Assembly (NCBI RefSeq): GCF_042434745.1
Contig: NZ_JBHLSS010000100.1
Strand: one strand, 5' to 3'
DNA length: 64,000 nucleotides
Source: Azotobacter paspali
GTDB taxonomy: Bacteria; Pseudomonadota; Gammaproteobacteria; Pseudomonadales; Pseudomonadaceae
Below are positions 9,018 to 17,467 of the stretch, piece after piece; within the stretch, counting starts at the first letter, position 1; each line of letters starts with the position of its first letter. Below the pieces are notes generated by a model that did not search any database, was not told where the DNA came from, and was given only the letters and a program-made list of their open reading frames with translations. A program made the translations under genes and the position numbers.

Positions 9018-10853
9018 TCAGGCCCGCCGCCGGCGCCACAGCCAGACAGCCAGCGCGCCCAGGGTCAGTAGCATCGGTACCAGGGCGATGTTGAGGAACT
9101 TAAGGGTACGCCCGAGCGCCTCGATGTCGGCATTGAACTGGTAGCGCACCTCGCGAAGCTCTTTGCGAATACGCAGCTTTTCCTGGAGGAACTGCTGCAC
9201 GGTGGCCTGCTGTTCGGGGTTCAGTTCCAGGGCCTTGCCCGGCTCCTCGCCCTGCTGCAGGGCAGCGAGTTGCCGCTCGGTCTGCTCCAGGCGCTGCTGC
9301 AGCACGTTTTCCTTCTCGCGAAAGCGCGCCTCCGCCTCGCGCTGCAGCGCCTCGACCACCTCGAACGGACGGCTGAAGCGGCCGCGCGAGCGCACCTCGA
9401 TCAGCGCGTCGGAGCCGGCCAGGTTGTCCAGCGCGTTGATCGCGAAGCTGGCGTTGTCGGCGAACGGCTGTGGGATGCGCTGGCCAAAGAAGTCCTGTAT
9501 CCGCACCCACATGCGGTCGCTGAGCAGGTCGCTGTCGGCGACCAGGATCAGATTGATGTTGTCGGCCGACTTGATACTATCCTTGCGCCCCTCGATCCCG
9601 TCCGGATAGGCCGATCTGGCCGGCCCGTCGACTCGCGCGGCAATGGTGTAACGCTCGCCGGTCGGTTGCAGATCGGCATAAAGACTCTGCGGATCATCGT
9701 CGACCGCGGCGACGCGCTCGGCGTCCAGCGGCATGGCATGGGTGGAGCTCTGGATGAGCGGCACGAAACGGGTCGAGGCGCCCTCCAGTGGATCGAGGAT
9801 ACCGGCGCTGGCGACGATCAGGCTCTCCAGTCCGGCGGTGGTGACGTCCTGCTGATCGAGCGCCTCGGGCGGCAGGTTCAGCCAGGTGGGATGGCGCACC
9901 GCCCGTTGTCCCTGGCCGATGCTCACGGCCATGGCATAGACACCGTCGCCGAGCACCTCGGCGGGGCGCAGGCGCACGCCCCAGGTCTTGAACAGCGGCT
10001 CCAGATCGGATGCCCGGCCAGCACCCATCTCGCCGGACAGGCTCATACCGCTGTCGATCTCGCTGAGCGGATCGACGAAGGCCAGCAGCTTGCCGCCGCG
10101 CATCACGAACTGATCGATGGCATAGAGGGTCTGCTCCGGCAACTGCTTCGGATGTACCAGCAGCAGCACCGAAACCTCTTCGGGAATCTGGTCGACGCCG
10201 GGCTCGAGGCTCTCGATGCGAAACAACTGGCGGATCTCCTCGAGCACCATCCAGGGCGCCGTCGGCTGTCCGGCGAGCATGTCGAAGCCGCCGTTCAACT
10301 GCAGCCCGGAAAGCACTCCGACGACCGGCAGGCGGGCATGCGTCAGGCCCTGCACCAGGCGGCTGATCTCGTATTCGAGAAACTCCTCCTGATCCAGCGG
10401 GAAGAACGGGATCGCCTGGGTGTTGCCCGCCGCGTTGCGTCCGGCCAGACCGAAGTAGACCTGCTCGTCGCCTTGGTTCAGCGGCACCGCCTGCAGGCCG
10501 AACTCGGCGGCGCGGTCCTCGTCCTCGGAGAACGGCTCGGGATCGACGATGTGCAGGCGCAGCTTGCCGTTCGCCACCCGCTCGTAGGCCTTGAGCATCT
10601 CCTCGACCCGCCGGGCGTAGTTGCGCAGCGGCGCCAGTTCGCGTGTGGCCTGGTCGGAGTAGAAGAAATACAGGTCCAGCGGCTGCTCCAGCCCGGCGAG
10701 AATGCGCTCGGTGCCGGCGGACAGGGTGTAGAGCTTCTGCTCAGTGAGATCCAGGCGGGCGTTGCCCGGCAACTGGCTGGAAAGAACGTTGAAGGCCAGG
10801 AACGCCGCTGCGATGAGCAGCAGCCCGACGCCCGAATAGAGGATCTTCTTCAT
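9018..10853 (-). CDS. GldG-type auxiliary protein of an ABC exporter
   Basis: Protein of 611 aa anchored by an N-terminal membrane helix (about residues 5-25) and a C-terminal helix (about 588-606), with a large extracytoplasmic region between. The body resembles the Gldg/IFT52-like domain of 'uncharacterized ABC transport auxiliary' proteins (e.g. PVVGVLSGLQ, LLAFVDPLSE). A charged coiled coil covers about residues 495-580. The start is 1 bp after the upstream permease stop, so it is co-translated. In the family it accompanies a GldA ATPase and GldF permease. The substrate is unknown; gliding is only established for Bacteroidetes and is not implied here. Confidence 0.8.
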   Translation of the reverse strand: MKKILYSGVGLLLIAAAFLAFNVLSSQLPGNARLDLTEQKLYTLSAGTERILAGLEQPLDLYFFYSDQATRELAPLRNYARRVEEMLKAYERVANGKLRLHIVDPEPFSEDEDRAAEFGLQAVPLNQGDEQVYFGLAGRNAAGNTQAIPFFPLDQEEFLEYEISRLVQGLTHARLPVVGVLSGLQLNGGFDMLAGQPTAPWMVLEEIRQLFRIESLEPGVDQIPEEVSVLLLVHPKQLPEQTLYAIDQFVMRGGKLLAFVDPLSEIDSGMSLSGEMGAGRASDLEPLFKTWGVRLRPAEVLGDGVYAMAVSIGQGQRAVRHPTWLNLPPEALDQQDVTTAGLESLIVASAGILDPLEGASTRFVPLIQSSTHAMPLDAERVAAVDDDPQSLYADLQPTGERYTIAARVDGPARSAYPDGIEGRKDSIKSADNINLILVADSDLLSDRMWVRIQDFFGQRIPQPFADNASFAINALDNLAGSDALIEVRSRGRFSRPFEVVEALQREAEARFREKENVLQQRLEQTERQLAALQQGEEPGKALELNPEQQATVQQFLQEKLRIRKELREVRYQFNADIEALGRTLKFLNIALVPMLLTLGALAVWLWRRRRA

Positions 10854-10854
10854 G

Positions 10855-11589
10855 TCAATCGGCCTTCTTCAGATCGACCACCACCGCGGTGGCGGCCAGC
10901 CAGGCGGCGATCAGGGAGAGGAAATAGAGCAGATCGCGCAGATCGAGAACGCCCTTGCTGATCGCGTCGAAACGTACCAGGAAGCTCAACGAGGCCACCG
11001 CATCGAGCAGCCATTGCGGCGCCCAGCCGGCGAAGGCGTCGAGCACTAGCGGAAAGCCGCTGACGATGAACAGGAAACTCAGGCTGACGGCGAGGATGAA
11101 GGCGATCACCTGGTTCTTCGCCAGCGCCGACATGCACGAGCCGATCGCCAGGTAGGCACCGGCCAGCAGCCAGCTACCGAGGTAGCCGGTGAGAATCGCG
11201 CCGTTGTCCGGGTCGCCCAGGTAATTGACGGTGAGCACCATGGGGAAGGTCAGCAGCAATGCCAGGCCGGCGAACACCCAGGCGGCGAGGAACTTGCCGA
11301 CGACCGCCTCGAAGCGGCCGATCGGCAGGGTCATCAGCAGCTCGATCGAGCCCGACTTACGCTCCTCGGCCCAGAGGCGCATGGCGATGGCCGGGACCAG
11401 GAACAGGTAGAGCCAGGGATGGAAATCGAAGAAAGGCGCGAGGCTCGCCTGGTTGCTCTCGAAGAAGCGGCCTAGGTAGAAGGTGAACACCCCGGAGAGA
11501 ACCAGGAAGATCAGGATGAACACATAGGCCAGGGGCGTGGCGAAATAGCTGCCCAGTTCGCGCTTGAAGACCACCGGTAGCTGCCTCAT
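10855..11589 (-). CDS. ABC-2 type permease, GldF-like
   Basis: Integral inner-membrane protein of 244 aa with about six hydrophobic segments, typical of ABC-2 permeases. It begins MRQLPVVFKRELGSYF and carries the family motif LWAEERKSGSIELLMTLP (about residues 69-86), the coupling region that contacts the ATPase. The ATG at 11589 overlaps the ATPase stop by 4 bases. It is followed after 1 bp by the GldG-type protein, so the three genes form one translationally coupled operon. Substrate unknown. Confidence 0.85.
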   Translation of the reverse strand: MRQLPVVFKRELGSYFATPLAYVFILIFLVLSGVFTFYLGRFFESNQASLAPFFDFHPWLYLFLVPAIAMRLWAEERKSGSIELLMTLPIGRFEAVVGKFLAAWVFAGLALLLTFPMVLTVNYLGDPDNGAILTGYLGSWLLAGAYLAIGSCMSALAKNQVIAFILAVSLSFLFIVSGFPLVLDAFAGWAPQWLLDAVASLSFLVRFDAISKGVLDLRDLLYFLSLIAAWLAATAVVVDLKKAD

Positions 11590-12506
11590 GCCGCCTCCCC
11601 CCGGGTCAGGCTGCGGAACACTTCGTCGAGGCGGCCACGCTCCACGTCCAGCTCGCGCACCTGCCAGCCGCGCTGGTGGATCAGCGCATTGACCTGGGGA
11701 AAGATCACTTCCCCCGGCCTGGCCAGCACGGTGAGGCTGCCCTCGCGTGGATTGCTCTCGACTCCAGCGACGCCCGGCAGTGCCGCCAGCGCGTCCTGCT
11801 CCAGGCCCTCGCCGACCAGGGTCACCGCTTGGTGGTAACGCGAGCGGCTTTCCAGCTCCAGCGGCGTGCCGTCGGCCACCAGCCTGCCGGCGGCAATGAT
11901 CAGCGCACGGCTGCACACTGCCGCCACCTCCTCGAGAATATGGGTGGAGATGACCACGATGCGGTCACGGGCCAGATCGCCGATCAACTGGCGCACCTGA
12001 TGCTTCTGGTTGGGATCGAGGCCGTCGGTCGGCTCGTCGAGGATCAGCACCGGCGGCTCGTGGAGGATCGCCTGGGCCAGGCCGACCCGGCGCTTGAAGC
12101 CCTTGGAAAGGGTATCGATGCTCTGCCCGAGCACCTTCTCCAGTTCCAGCCGCTCGACCGCCGCGGCGACCCGCCGCCGCTTCTCCGCGCCACGGAAACC
12201 GCGCACCTCGGCGATGAAGCCGAGGAAGCCGGCCACGCGCATGTCGCCATAGCAGGGCGCGCCCTCGGGCAGGTAGCCGATCAGCCGCTGAGCTTGGAGG
12301 GTCTGGCGGCGGATGTCGAAGCCGAGGATGCGCGCGGTGCCGGAGGTCGGCGCGAGAAAGCCGGTGAGCATTTTCATGGTGGTGGACTTGCCGGCACCGT
12401 TGGGGCCGAGAAAGCCCAGCACCTCCCCCGGCTGGACGCGGAAGGACAGATCGTCCACCGCGGTGCGCTGCGCGAAGCGCCTGGTCAGCTTCTCTATCTC
12501 GATCAT
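11586..12506 (-). CDS. ABC transporter ATPase, GldA-like
   Basis: Cytoplasmic ATPase subunit of 306 aa. The Walker A motif GPNGAGKST is at residues 34-42, the signature-like LSKGFKRRV at about 133-141, and Walker B LILDEP at about 154-159 with the D-loop DGLD after it. The C-terminal ~80 residues form the extra domain seen in multidrug/GldA-type ATPases. First gene of the leftward ABC operon; its stop overlaps the permease start (ATGA). It is divergent from the DUF4197 gene across 323 bp. Confidence 0.9.
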   Translation of the reverse strand: MIEIEKLTRRFAQRTAVDDLSFRVQPGEVLGFLGPNGAGKSTTMKMLTGFLAPTSGTARILGFDIRRQTLQAQRLIGYLPEGAPCYGDMRVAGFLGFIAEVRGFRGAEKRRRVAAAVERLELEKVLGQSIDTLSKGFKRRVGLAQAILHEPPVLILDEPTDGLDPNQKHQVRQLIGDLARDRIVVISTHILEEVAAVCSRALIIAAGRLVADGTPLELESRSRYHQAVTLVGEGLEQDALAALPGVAGVESNPREGSLTVLARPGEVIFPQVNALIHQRGWQVRELDVERGRLDEVFRSLTRGEAA

Positions 12507-12829
12507 GGCCTCTCATCCGTGCAGTGAAACTTTCCCGCCGGCCGACGGCCGCAGGCGGGAAACGCCTCGTTCGATCCGTTGAAAAAGCCCGCCCTGTGCG
12601 CACGGGTCCGGCGCCGATGGCCGCGTATCGGGAGCCTTCCAACGGCCAGTGGTGAATGCCGGCGGACTATAAGGAGTCCGCTGCCAGCCTGGCAAGCCAC
12701 TGCCCGGTGCCACGCTCTGCCCCCGCAAACGCTCTGCCACGCGGGCGGAAAGCCCGACTCGCGGGAGCCGGACTGTTCCACTCCGCCCACCTCGGCTAAG
12801 CTGGCCGTCCCTTTTCCGCGCGGAATGCC
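12507..12829. other. Divergent intergenic region, no gene
   Basis: Region of 323 bp between the leftward ABC operon and the rightward DUF4197 gene. It should hold both promoters. The only clear structure is a small inverted repeat CGGACT/AGTCCG at about 12663-12680 flanking ATAAGG. ORFs here lack family similarity and cross strands. Confidence 0.5.
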
Positions 12830-13510
12830 ATGATGCGTCGAATCGCCCCGCTGCTCGCCGGCCTCGTGCTGAGTACCCACGCCTTCGCCCTCTCCCTCGC
12901 CGATCTCAGCCAGGGGGATGCCAGCGGCGGACTCAAGGACGCACTCAGCCAGGGGGCGCAACTGGCCGTACGGCAACTGGGTCAGCCCGGCGGCTTCAGC
13001 AACGATCCCGCGCTGCGCATCGAGCTGCCGGGCAGTCTGGGCAAGCTCGCCAAAACCATGAAACTGATGGGCATGGGCAGCCAGGTCGAGCAACTGGAGG
13101 CCAGCATGAACCAAGCCGCCGAGGCCGCCGTTCCCCAGGCTGGGAGCCTGTTGCTGGATGCGGTGCGCAAGATGACCGTGACCGACGCCAAGGAGATTCT
13201 CTCCGGTTCCGAGGATGCGGCCACCCGATACCTCGACCGCAGCAGCCGCGAGCAGATCCGCGCCAAGTTCCTGCCCATCGTCAAGCAGGCGACCGACCAG
13301 GTCGGCCTGGCCCGCCAGTACAACGCCTTCGCCGCCAAGGCGGCTGGCTTCGGCGCGATCGATGCGAAAAGCGCCAATCTCGAAAACTATGTCACCGAGC
13401 AGGCGCTCGACGGATTGTTCGAGGTGATCGCCGGCGAGGAAGCCAAGATCCGCGAGAACCCGACCGCCGCCGCCACCAGCCTGGCGAAGAAAGTGTTCAG
13501 CGCCTTGTAA
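12830..13510 (+). CDS. DUF4197 exported protein
   Basis: Protein of 226 aa with a cleavable-looking signal peptide (MMRRIAPLLAGLVLSTHAFA) followed by the alpha-helical DUF4197 domain (GLKDALSQGAQLAV, then VRKMTVTDAKEILSG and AATRYLDRSS). Members are common in Gram-negative bacteria and have no assigned function. The start could be either ATG of the ATGATG pair at 12830/12833. It stands alone, divergent from the ABC operon and convergent with rsmJ. Confidence 0.85.
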   Translation: MMRRIAPLLAGLVLSTHAFALSLADLSQGDASGGLKDALSQGAQLAVRQLGQPGGFSNDPALRIELPGSLGKLAKTMKLMGMGSQVEQLEASMNQAAEAAVPQAGSLLLDAVRKMTVTDAKEILSGSEDAATRYLDRSSREQIRAKFLPIVKQATDQVGLARQYNAFAAKAAGFGAIDAKSANLENYVTEQALDGLFEVIAGEEAKIRENPTAAATSLAKKVFSAL

Positions 13511-13520
13511 CGCACTGTGT

Positions 13521-14300
13521 TCAGCCCTTCAACGACTGCCGCGCATAGATATCGTAGCGGCTGGACTTGCCCTCCAGGCTGTAGCCCGGCCTCGGCCCGG
13601 CGACGCTCGGTGCCTTGCGCGGGCGTTTGACCACCACCCGGTGACTGGCCAGCGCCAGGGCAGCCTCGAGCAGGGCCGGCGCATCCAGGTCGTCGCCGAC
13701 CAGCGGGCGGAACAGACGCATCTCCTTCTTCACCAGGGCGCTCTTATCGCGGTGCGGGAACATCGGATCGAGGTAGATCACCTGTGGCGGCTCGTCCGGC
13801 CACTGGCGCATTCGCGCGATGGCGTCGCCCGGTAACAGGCGCATGCGTGCGACGATGGGAACGACTTCCGGGTCCCGGACCGCACGGGCCAGGCCATCCT
13901 CGAGCAGTGCGGCGATCGGCGGCTGGCGCTCGATCAGGGTCACCTCGCAACCCAGGCAGGCGAGCACGAAGGCATCGCGCCCCAGCCCGGCGGTGGCATC
14001 GAGCACCCGAGGCCGCACGCCCGGCTGCACGCCGACCGCCTTGGCGATCATCTGTCCGCTGCCGCCGCCGAACAACCGCCGGTGCGCCGACGCGCCCTCG
14101 ACGAAGTCGACCCGCACCGGCCCTGGCGCCTGCGCTCCCAGTTCGGCCAACTGCAGCCCCTGCTCGCCGAGCTGCAGGGCGAATTGCGCCTCGCCATCGA
14201 ACGGCAGACCCAGGCGCCCGGCCAAAGTCTGCGCCGCCTCATGGTAAACCGCATCCAGGGCTTCGACCCGAACCCGTACCGCAGGATATTCATCAGTCAT
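13521..14300 (-). CDS. rsmJ: 16S rRNA (guanine-N2)-methyltransferase RsmJ
   Basis: SAM-dependent methyltransferase (YhiQ), 259 aa, that methylates G1516 of 16S rRNA. The SAM-binding motif LDATAGLGRDAF is followed by the acidic IERQPP loop and the catalytic-type YLDPMFP motif. The C terminus contains the basic VVVKRPRKAP segment. The ATG at 14300 was chosen because similarity ends there; the open frame beyond it runs into repeat element A. Element A starts about 100 bp upstream, so the native promoter of this gene may have been replaced or separated. Confidence 0.92.
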   Translation of the reverse strand: MTDEYPAVRVRVEALDAVYHEAAQTLAGRLGLPFDGEAQFALQLGEQGLQLAELGAQAPGPVRVDFVEGASAHRRLFGGGSGQMIAKAVGVQPGVRPRVLDATAGLGRDAFVLACLGCEVTLIERQPPIAALLEDGLARAVRDPEVVPIVARMRLLPGDAIARMRQWPDEPPQVIYLDPMFPHRDKSALVKKEMRLFRPLVGDDLDAPALLEAALALASHRVVVKRPRKAPSVAGPRPGYSLEGKSSRYDIYARQSLKG

Positions 14301-14401
14301 CGCAAAACGCTCGAAAAGGGGCCGCCACGGAGGCCGTCGACTCCAGGCCCGGCATTCTGCCAGAGTCGCGACCGGTTTCGGCGTCCCGGCAGACCGAACC
14401 G

Positions 14402-14453
14402 CGGGGCAATCGTATGAAGCGCTCGCCTGATACCAGACTGGAAAGATTGTGTG
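14402..14453 (+). repeat. Element A left terminal inverted repeat, tip type 1
   Basis: 52 bp. The outer part begins CGGGGCAATCGTATGAA, the variable middle is GCGCTCGCCTG, and the inner 18 bp core is GACTGGAAAGATTGTGTG (14436-14453). The variable middle is the same as in the left end of element B. Confidence 0.85.
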
Positions 14454-15027
14454 CCTAGTCGTTCCGGCCTGGTCTTCAAATCCGGTGCATCGGCTGCTTG
14501 CCGAGGGGCTGGATACCTCCTGTTTCGGCCCCCCGGCCGAGTCACTTTCTCTTGGCGCGCGCAAAGAGAAAGTAACCAAAGAGAAAGCGCGCCCGGTCAT
14601 TCGGCCCCGGCTACGCCGGGGTTCCCTCGCTCCGGTGTCGCTCCGAGGGTCGTCGCACAAGGGGTATCCATGCCCCCTCGTACGACTCTCGCCGCCTCCC
14701 TGCGGCTCGCCCCTCTACGCGACGCCTGCGCTCGGCCTCCTGAACGGGAGTCGGGCTCCGGGTTGCCTGAAAGCGCTTTCGCTCTTGCGGCACGGCTTGT
14801 CAGGCAACGCCGGATGCCCCCTGCGGAATCGTCGTGGAAGGGGTCGAGCGGCAAGGATGCCGCGAGAGCCGCGATGCAGGGAGGGAACCCGGAGCGAAGC
14901 GCAGGGCCGGATGAGGGGGTGGCCTTCTTTTGGGTTACTTTTTCTTGGCCAGACAAGAAAAAGTGACTCGGCCGGGGGGCCGAAACGGGGACTGTCCGGC
15001 TACTCGGCAAGCAGCCATGCCAAGGAT

Positions 15028-15079
15028 CACACAATCTTTCCAGTCCGGTATCGGAAAGACATTTCATGCGATTGCCCTG
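15028..15079 (-). repeat. Element A right terminal inverted repeat, tip type 2
   Basis: 52 bp, read on the minus strand: CAGGGCAATCGCATGAA, variable middle ATGTCTTTCCG, and the same 18 bp core (15028-15045 on plus). The variable middle is the same as in the right end of element B. Confidence 0.85.
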
Positions 15080-15095
15080 GACCGAACCGCCGGCC

Positions 15096-15785
15096 CTAAC
15101 GGCAGAGCCGGCCCGGCCCCATGTCGACGTGCAGGTGATCGCGGTGCGCAGCGTTGTAATCCGGGCCCAGGGTGACGTTGAAGGAACGGCAAGCGGCATC
15201 GCGTACCAAGCGCAGAAAGCGCGCCGCCTCGTCATCGCCGCCCCAGTCGCGGGCCACGCTAATGCGCCGGCCGTCACCCAGGCGGAAACCGGCAATATCC
15301 AGGGCATTAGCGCTGGCGTGCTGGCTGCGCCTAGCACTGCGCGCGATATTGCGGCAAGCAAAGCTGCCATAGTGCTCGATGCCCACCACCGGCTGGCCGA
15401 ACACCCGCCGGGCCGCCGATTGCAGGCCATGGCGCTCGAACAGGGCATAGCCGACAGCGAGCGGGCAGGTGGCGATGAAGCTGGCATTGAAAGCAACTTT
15501 GGCGGCGTGCAGACGCACGCTGTTCTCGATCGGGCAATCGGGCGCCGGCCGGCTGTCGGCCAGGACGGTATAACGCAGTGCGGAACTGGCCAGCGCCGTG
15601 GCGCAGAGCGCCGGATCGTGCCGCAGGCGCCATTGCTTGAAGGGCGTGAGCAGGTTCGGCGAATCCCGCACATCCAGCGGCACCCAGGGATTCCAGCGGG
15701 GCGGCACGGCCGGCCAGGCCTGCCAGCCCCCCCAGGCGAGCCCTGCCAGCAACGCACACACCAGGAACCTACGAACGATGGGCAT
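15096..15785 (-). CDS. Extensin-like domain protein
   Basis: Protein of 229 aa with an N-terminal membrane anchor or uncleaved signal (MPIVRRFLVCALLAGLAWGG) and a C-terminal extensin-like domain. The conserved metal-type signature SQHASANALDIAGF followed by HRDHLHVDMG resembles the His/Asp/His site of LAS/VanY-like peptidoglycan peptidases, so a periplasmic wall-related role is likely but unproven. The ATG at 15785 leaves 37 bp to the DUF72 gene upstream. Element A begins 16 bp beyond the stop, on the far side of one target duplication. Confidence 0.8.
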   Translation of the reverse strand: MPIVRRFLVCALLAGLAWGGWQAWPAVPPRWNPWVPLDVRDSPNLLTPFKQWRLRHDPALCATALASSALRYTVLADSRPAPDCPIENSVRLHAAKVAFNASFIATCPLAVGYALFERHGLQSAARRVFGQPVVGIEHYGSFACRNIARSARRSQHASANALDIAGFRLGDGRRISVARDWGGDDEAARFLRLVRDAACRSFNVTLGPDYNAAHRDHLHVDMGPGRLCR

Positions 15786-15822
15786 GCCCTTGAGGCAACG
15801 AACAGGGAACTTGGTTGCATGC

Positions 15823-16671
15823 TCAGAGCAGATCGAGTTGCGAATCGTCGGCCGCCGCCGGCAACGGCGGCAGTCCCGGCAGGCGCTCCCGCAACCGTTC
15901 ATGGAAGCGCCGAGCCAATTCGGGGGCCAGCAAGTTGTCCGGGGTATGCAGGAAAACGTAGGGCTGCCTGCCCTCCTCGATCCAGGCGGCGACCTTGTCC
16001 AGCCAGGGCGTCATGAAGGGATCGTTGGCGGCGAGCAGCGGATGGCCGATGAAGCGTACCTGCGGAAACGCCGTGAGGGCCGCCGGGCGCACCGGCAGGC
16101 GCGGCTTGCGCGACTGGGCATGGCGCACTGCCGGCGTGTCCTCGCAGCAACTGAAGAGCGGCCGGGAATCCAGGCACAGGCGCTCGACGTCCCGGTCGCG
16201 CAGCAGGCGATTCAGCGCCCGCTCCTCCTCGCCGCGCTGGAAGAAGGCCGGGTGGCGAACTTCCACCGCCAAAGGGCGCTCGAAACCGGCGAGAAAGTCC
16301 GCCAGCTCGCCGAGGCGCGCCGGTCCGAAGCTGGCCGGCAGTTGCAGCCAGAACGGCGTGACCCGCTCGCCCAGGGGCGCCAGCGACTCGACGAAGGCCT
16401 GGGCGGCCGGCATCTGCAGGCGCAGCTCGGCCGAATGGCTGATGTCACGCGGCAGCTTGGCGCAGAAGCGGAAATGCGCCGGCATCCGTTGCGCCCAGCG
16501 CTGCACAATCGCCACCGAAGGTCGGGCGTAGAAGGTGGTGTTGCCCTCGACCGCATTGAACACCTGGGCGTACAGCGCCAGATAGTCGGACGCCGGCGTG
16601 CCGTCCGGGTAGAGGCGGCCGCGCCAGCCCGCCTCGCTCCAGGAGGGACAGCCGAGATAATAGGGCAGCAT
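15823..16671 (-). CDS. DUF72 family protein
   Basis: TIM-barrel-like DUF72 (YecE) protein of 282 aa. Family features seen are the start YYLGCPSWSEAGWRG, NAVEGNTTFYARPS, KLPRDISHS, and a C-terminal PYVFLHTPDNLLAPELA. The molecular function of the family is not established. The ATG at 16671 was chosen (7 bp after the tsaB stop); an in-frame ATG at 16689 would overlap tsaB by 11 bases. Probably in one operon with tsaB and the extensin-like gene. Confidence 0.88.
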   Translation of the reverse strand: MLPYYLGCPSWSEAGWRGRLYPDGTPASDYLALYAQVFNAVEGNTTFYARPSVAIVQRWAQRMPAHFRFCAKLPRDISHSAELRLQMPAAQAFVESLAPLGERVTPFWLQLPASFGPARLGELADFLAGFERPLAVEVRHPAFFQRGEEERALNRLLRDRDVERLCLDSRPLFSCCEDTPAVRHAQSRKPRLPVRPAALTAFPQVRFIGHPLLAANDPFMTPWLDKVAAWIEEGRQPYVFLHTPDNLLAPELARRFHERLRERLPGLPPLPAAADDSQLDLL

Positions 16672-16678
16672 TGCGAGC

Positions 16679-17356
16679 CTACCGTGCACCGCTGGGGGTG
16701 GCGACCTTGTCGCGCAGGTAGACCGGCTGCGCCTGCTCGGCCGGCACGGCCTCGCCGCGCCGCCAGGCGAAGCCGGCCAGGCTCAGCAAATCCAAAGCAT
16801 CGGGCAACAGATCGGCGTCCCAGGCGGTGGGCGCGACCGGCATGCGCCCGGCGTGCGTCCAGCCGGTCCCGGCGCCGAACCAGTCGCCGCTCGCCAGGCG
16901 CGGCAGCTCGACCCGTTCCGGCGCCAGTACCGCCTCGCCGCCGACCAGACGCATCTCGCCTTCCTCCAGGCGGTAGCAGCCCCAGTAGACCTCGTCCATG
17001 CGCGCGTCGATGGCCGCCGCCACCTGATCGACTCCCCGCTCCCGGTGGGCGCGCTGGGCCAGCAGCGCCAGGTCGGAAACCGGCAACACCGGCCGCTGCA
17101 GGGCGAAGGCCAGCCCCTGAACCACGCCGACGGCGATGCGCACGCCGGTGAAGGCACCCGGTCCGCGACCGAAGGCAATAGCATCGACCGCCGACAGAGC
17201 GATGCCCGCCTCGCCCAGCAGCTCCTGAACCATGGGTAGCACGCGCTGGGCATGCAACCGCGGGATCACCGCATGGCGGCCGAACGCACAGCCCTTGTGC
17301 AGGAGGGCGACGGAGCAGGCTTCGGTGGCGGTATCCAGGGCCAGCAGAGTGGTCAT
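16679..17356 (-). CDS. tsaB: tRNA t6A biosynthesis protein TsaB
   Basis: Catalytically degenerate ASKHA-fold partner of TsaD, 225 aa, needed with TsaC, TsaD and TsaE to form threonylcarbamoyl-A37 in tRNA. The start MTTLLALDTATEACS and the motif FGRGPGAFTGVRI are diagnostic. The ATG at 17356 was chosen for similarity; ten upstream codons are open. The window also holds tcdA, which acts on the product of this pathway. Confidence 0.95.
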   Translation of the reverse strand: MTTLLALDTATEACSVALLHKGCAFGRHAVIPRLHAQRVLPMVQELLGEAGIALSAVDAIAFGRGPGAFTGVRIAVGVVQGLAFALQRPVLPVSDLALLAQRAHRERGVDQVAAAIDARMDEVYWGCYRLEEGEMRLVGGEAVLAPERVELPRLASGDWFGAGTGWTHAGRMPVAPTAWDADLLPDALDLLSLAGFAWRRGEAVPAEQAQPVYLRDKVATPSGAR

Positions 17357-17467
17357 CGGGTCATCCGGGAGGAGCTGAAAGGACAAGTATTATAAATCCC
17401 TGTCCTGGCGGAGAACGGAAAACGGACGGCGCGCACGAAGCGAGCCATCCAACGCGGGCACGGCGGA

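Larger units (their letters stand above)
14402..15079. mobile_element. Foldback repeat element A (MITE-like)
   Basis: Element of 678 bp with 52 bp imperfect terminal inverted repeats and a 10 bp direct duplication, GACCGAACCG, immediately outside (14392-14401 and 15080-15089). Each arm carries the same modules in mirror order: a GGCTGCTTGCCGAG motif, TTTCGGCCCCCCGGCCGAG, a hairpin around ACTTTCTCTT or ACTTTTTCTTG, and a block beginning GGTTCCCTC. A central stem pairs GTTGCCTGA (14762-14770) with 14800-14808. No ORF inside resembles a transposase, so it would be non-autonomous. A second, rearranged copy is element B. Confidence 0.85.

Noticed and set aside
14392..15090. An 11 bp target duplication for elements A and B
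   Set aside because: An eleventh matching C exists on both sides, but assigning it to the element gives ends that begin C(A/G)GGGCAAT and match the right-hand CAGGGCAAT, so 10 bp is the better reading.
14449..15099. Several overlapping ORFs of 100-400 codons inside element A, on both strands, with proline/arginine-rich products
   Set aside because: They are frames through a hairpin-rich repeat. The same peptides recur from element B in other combinations, and none shows a domain or start signal. These resemble recurrent false 'hypothetical proteins' in Pseudomonas-type genomes.
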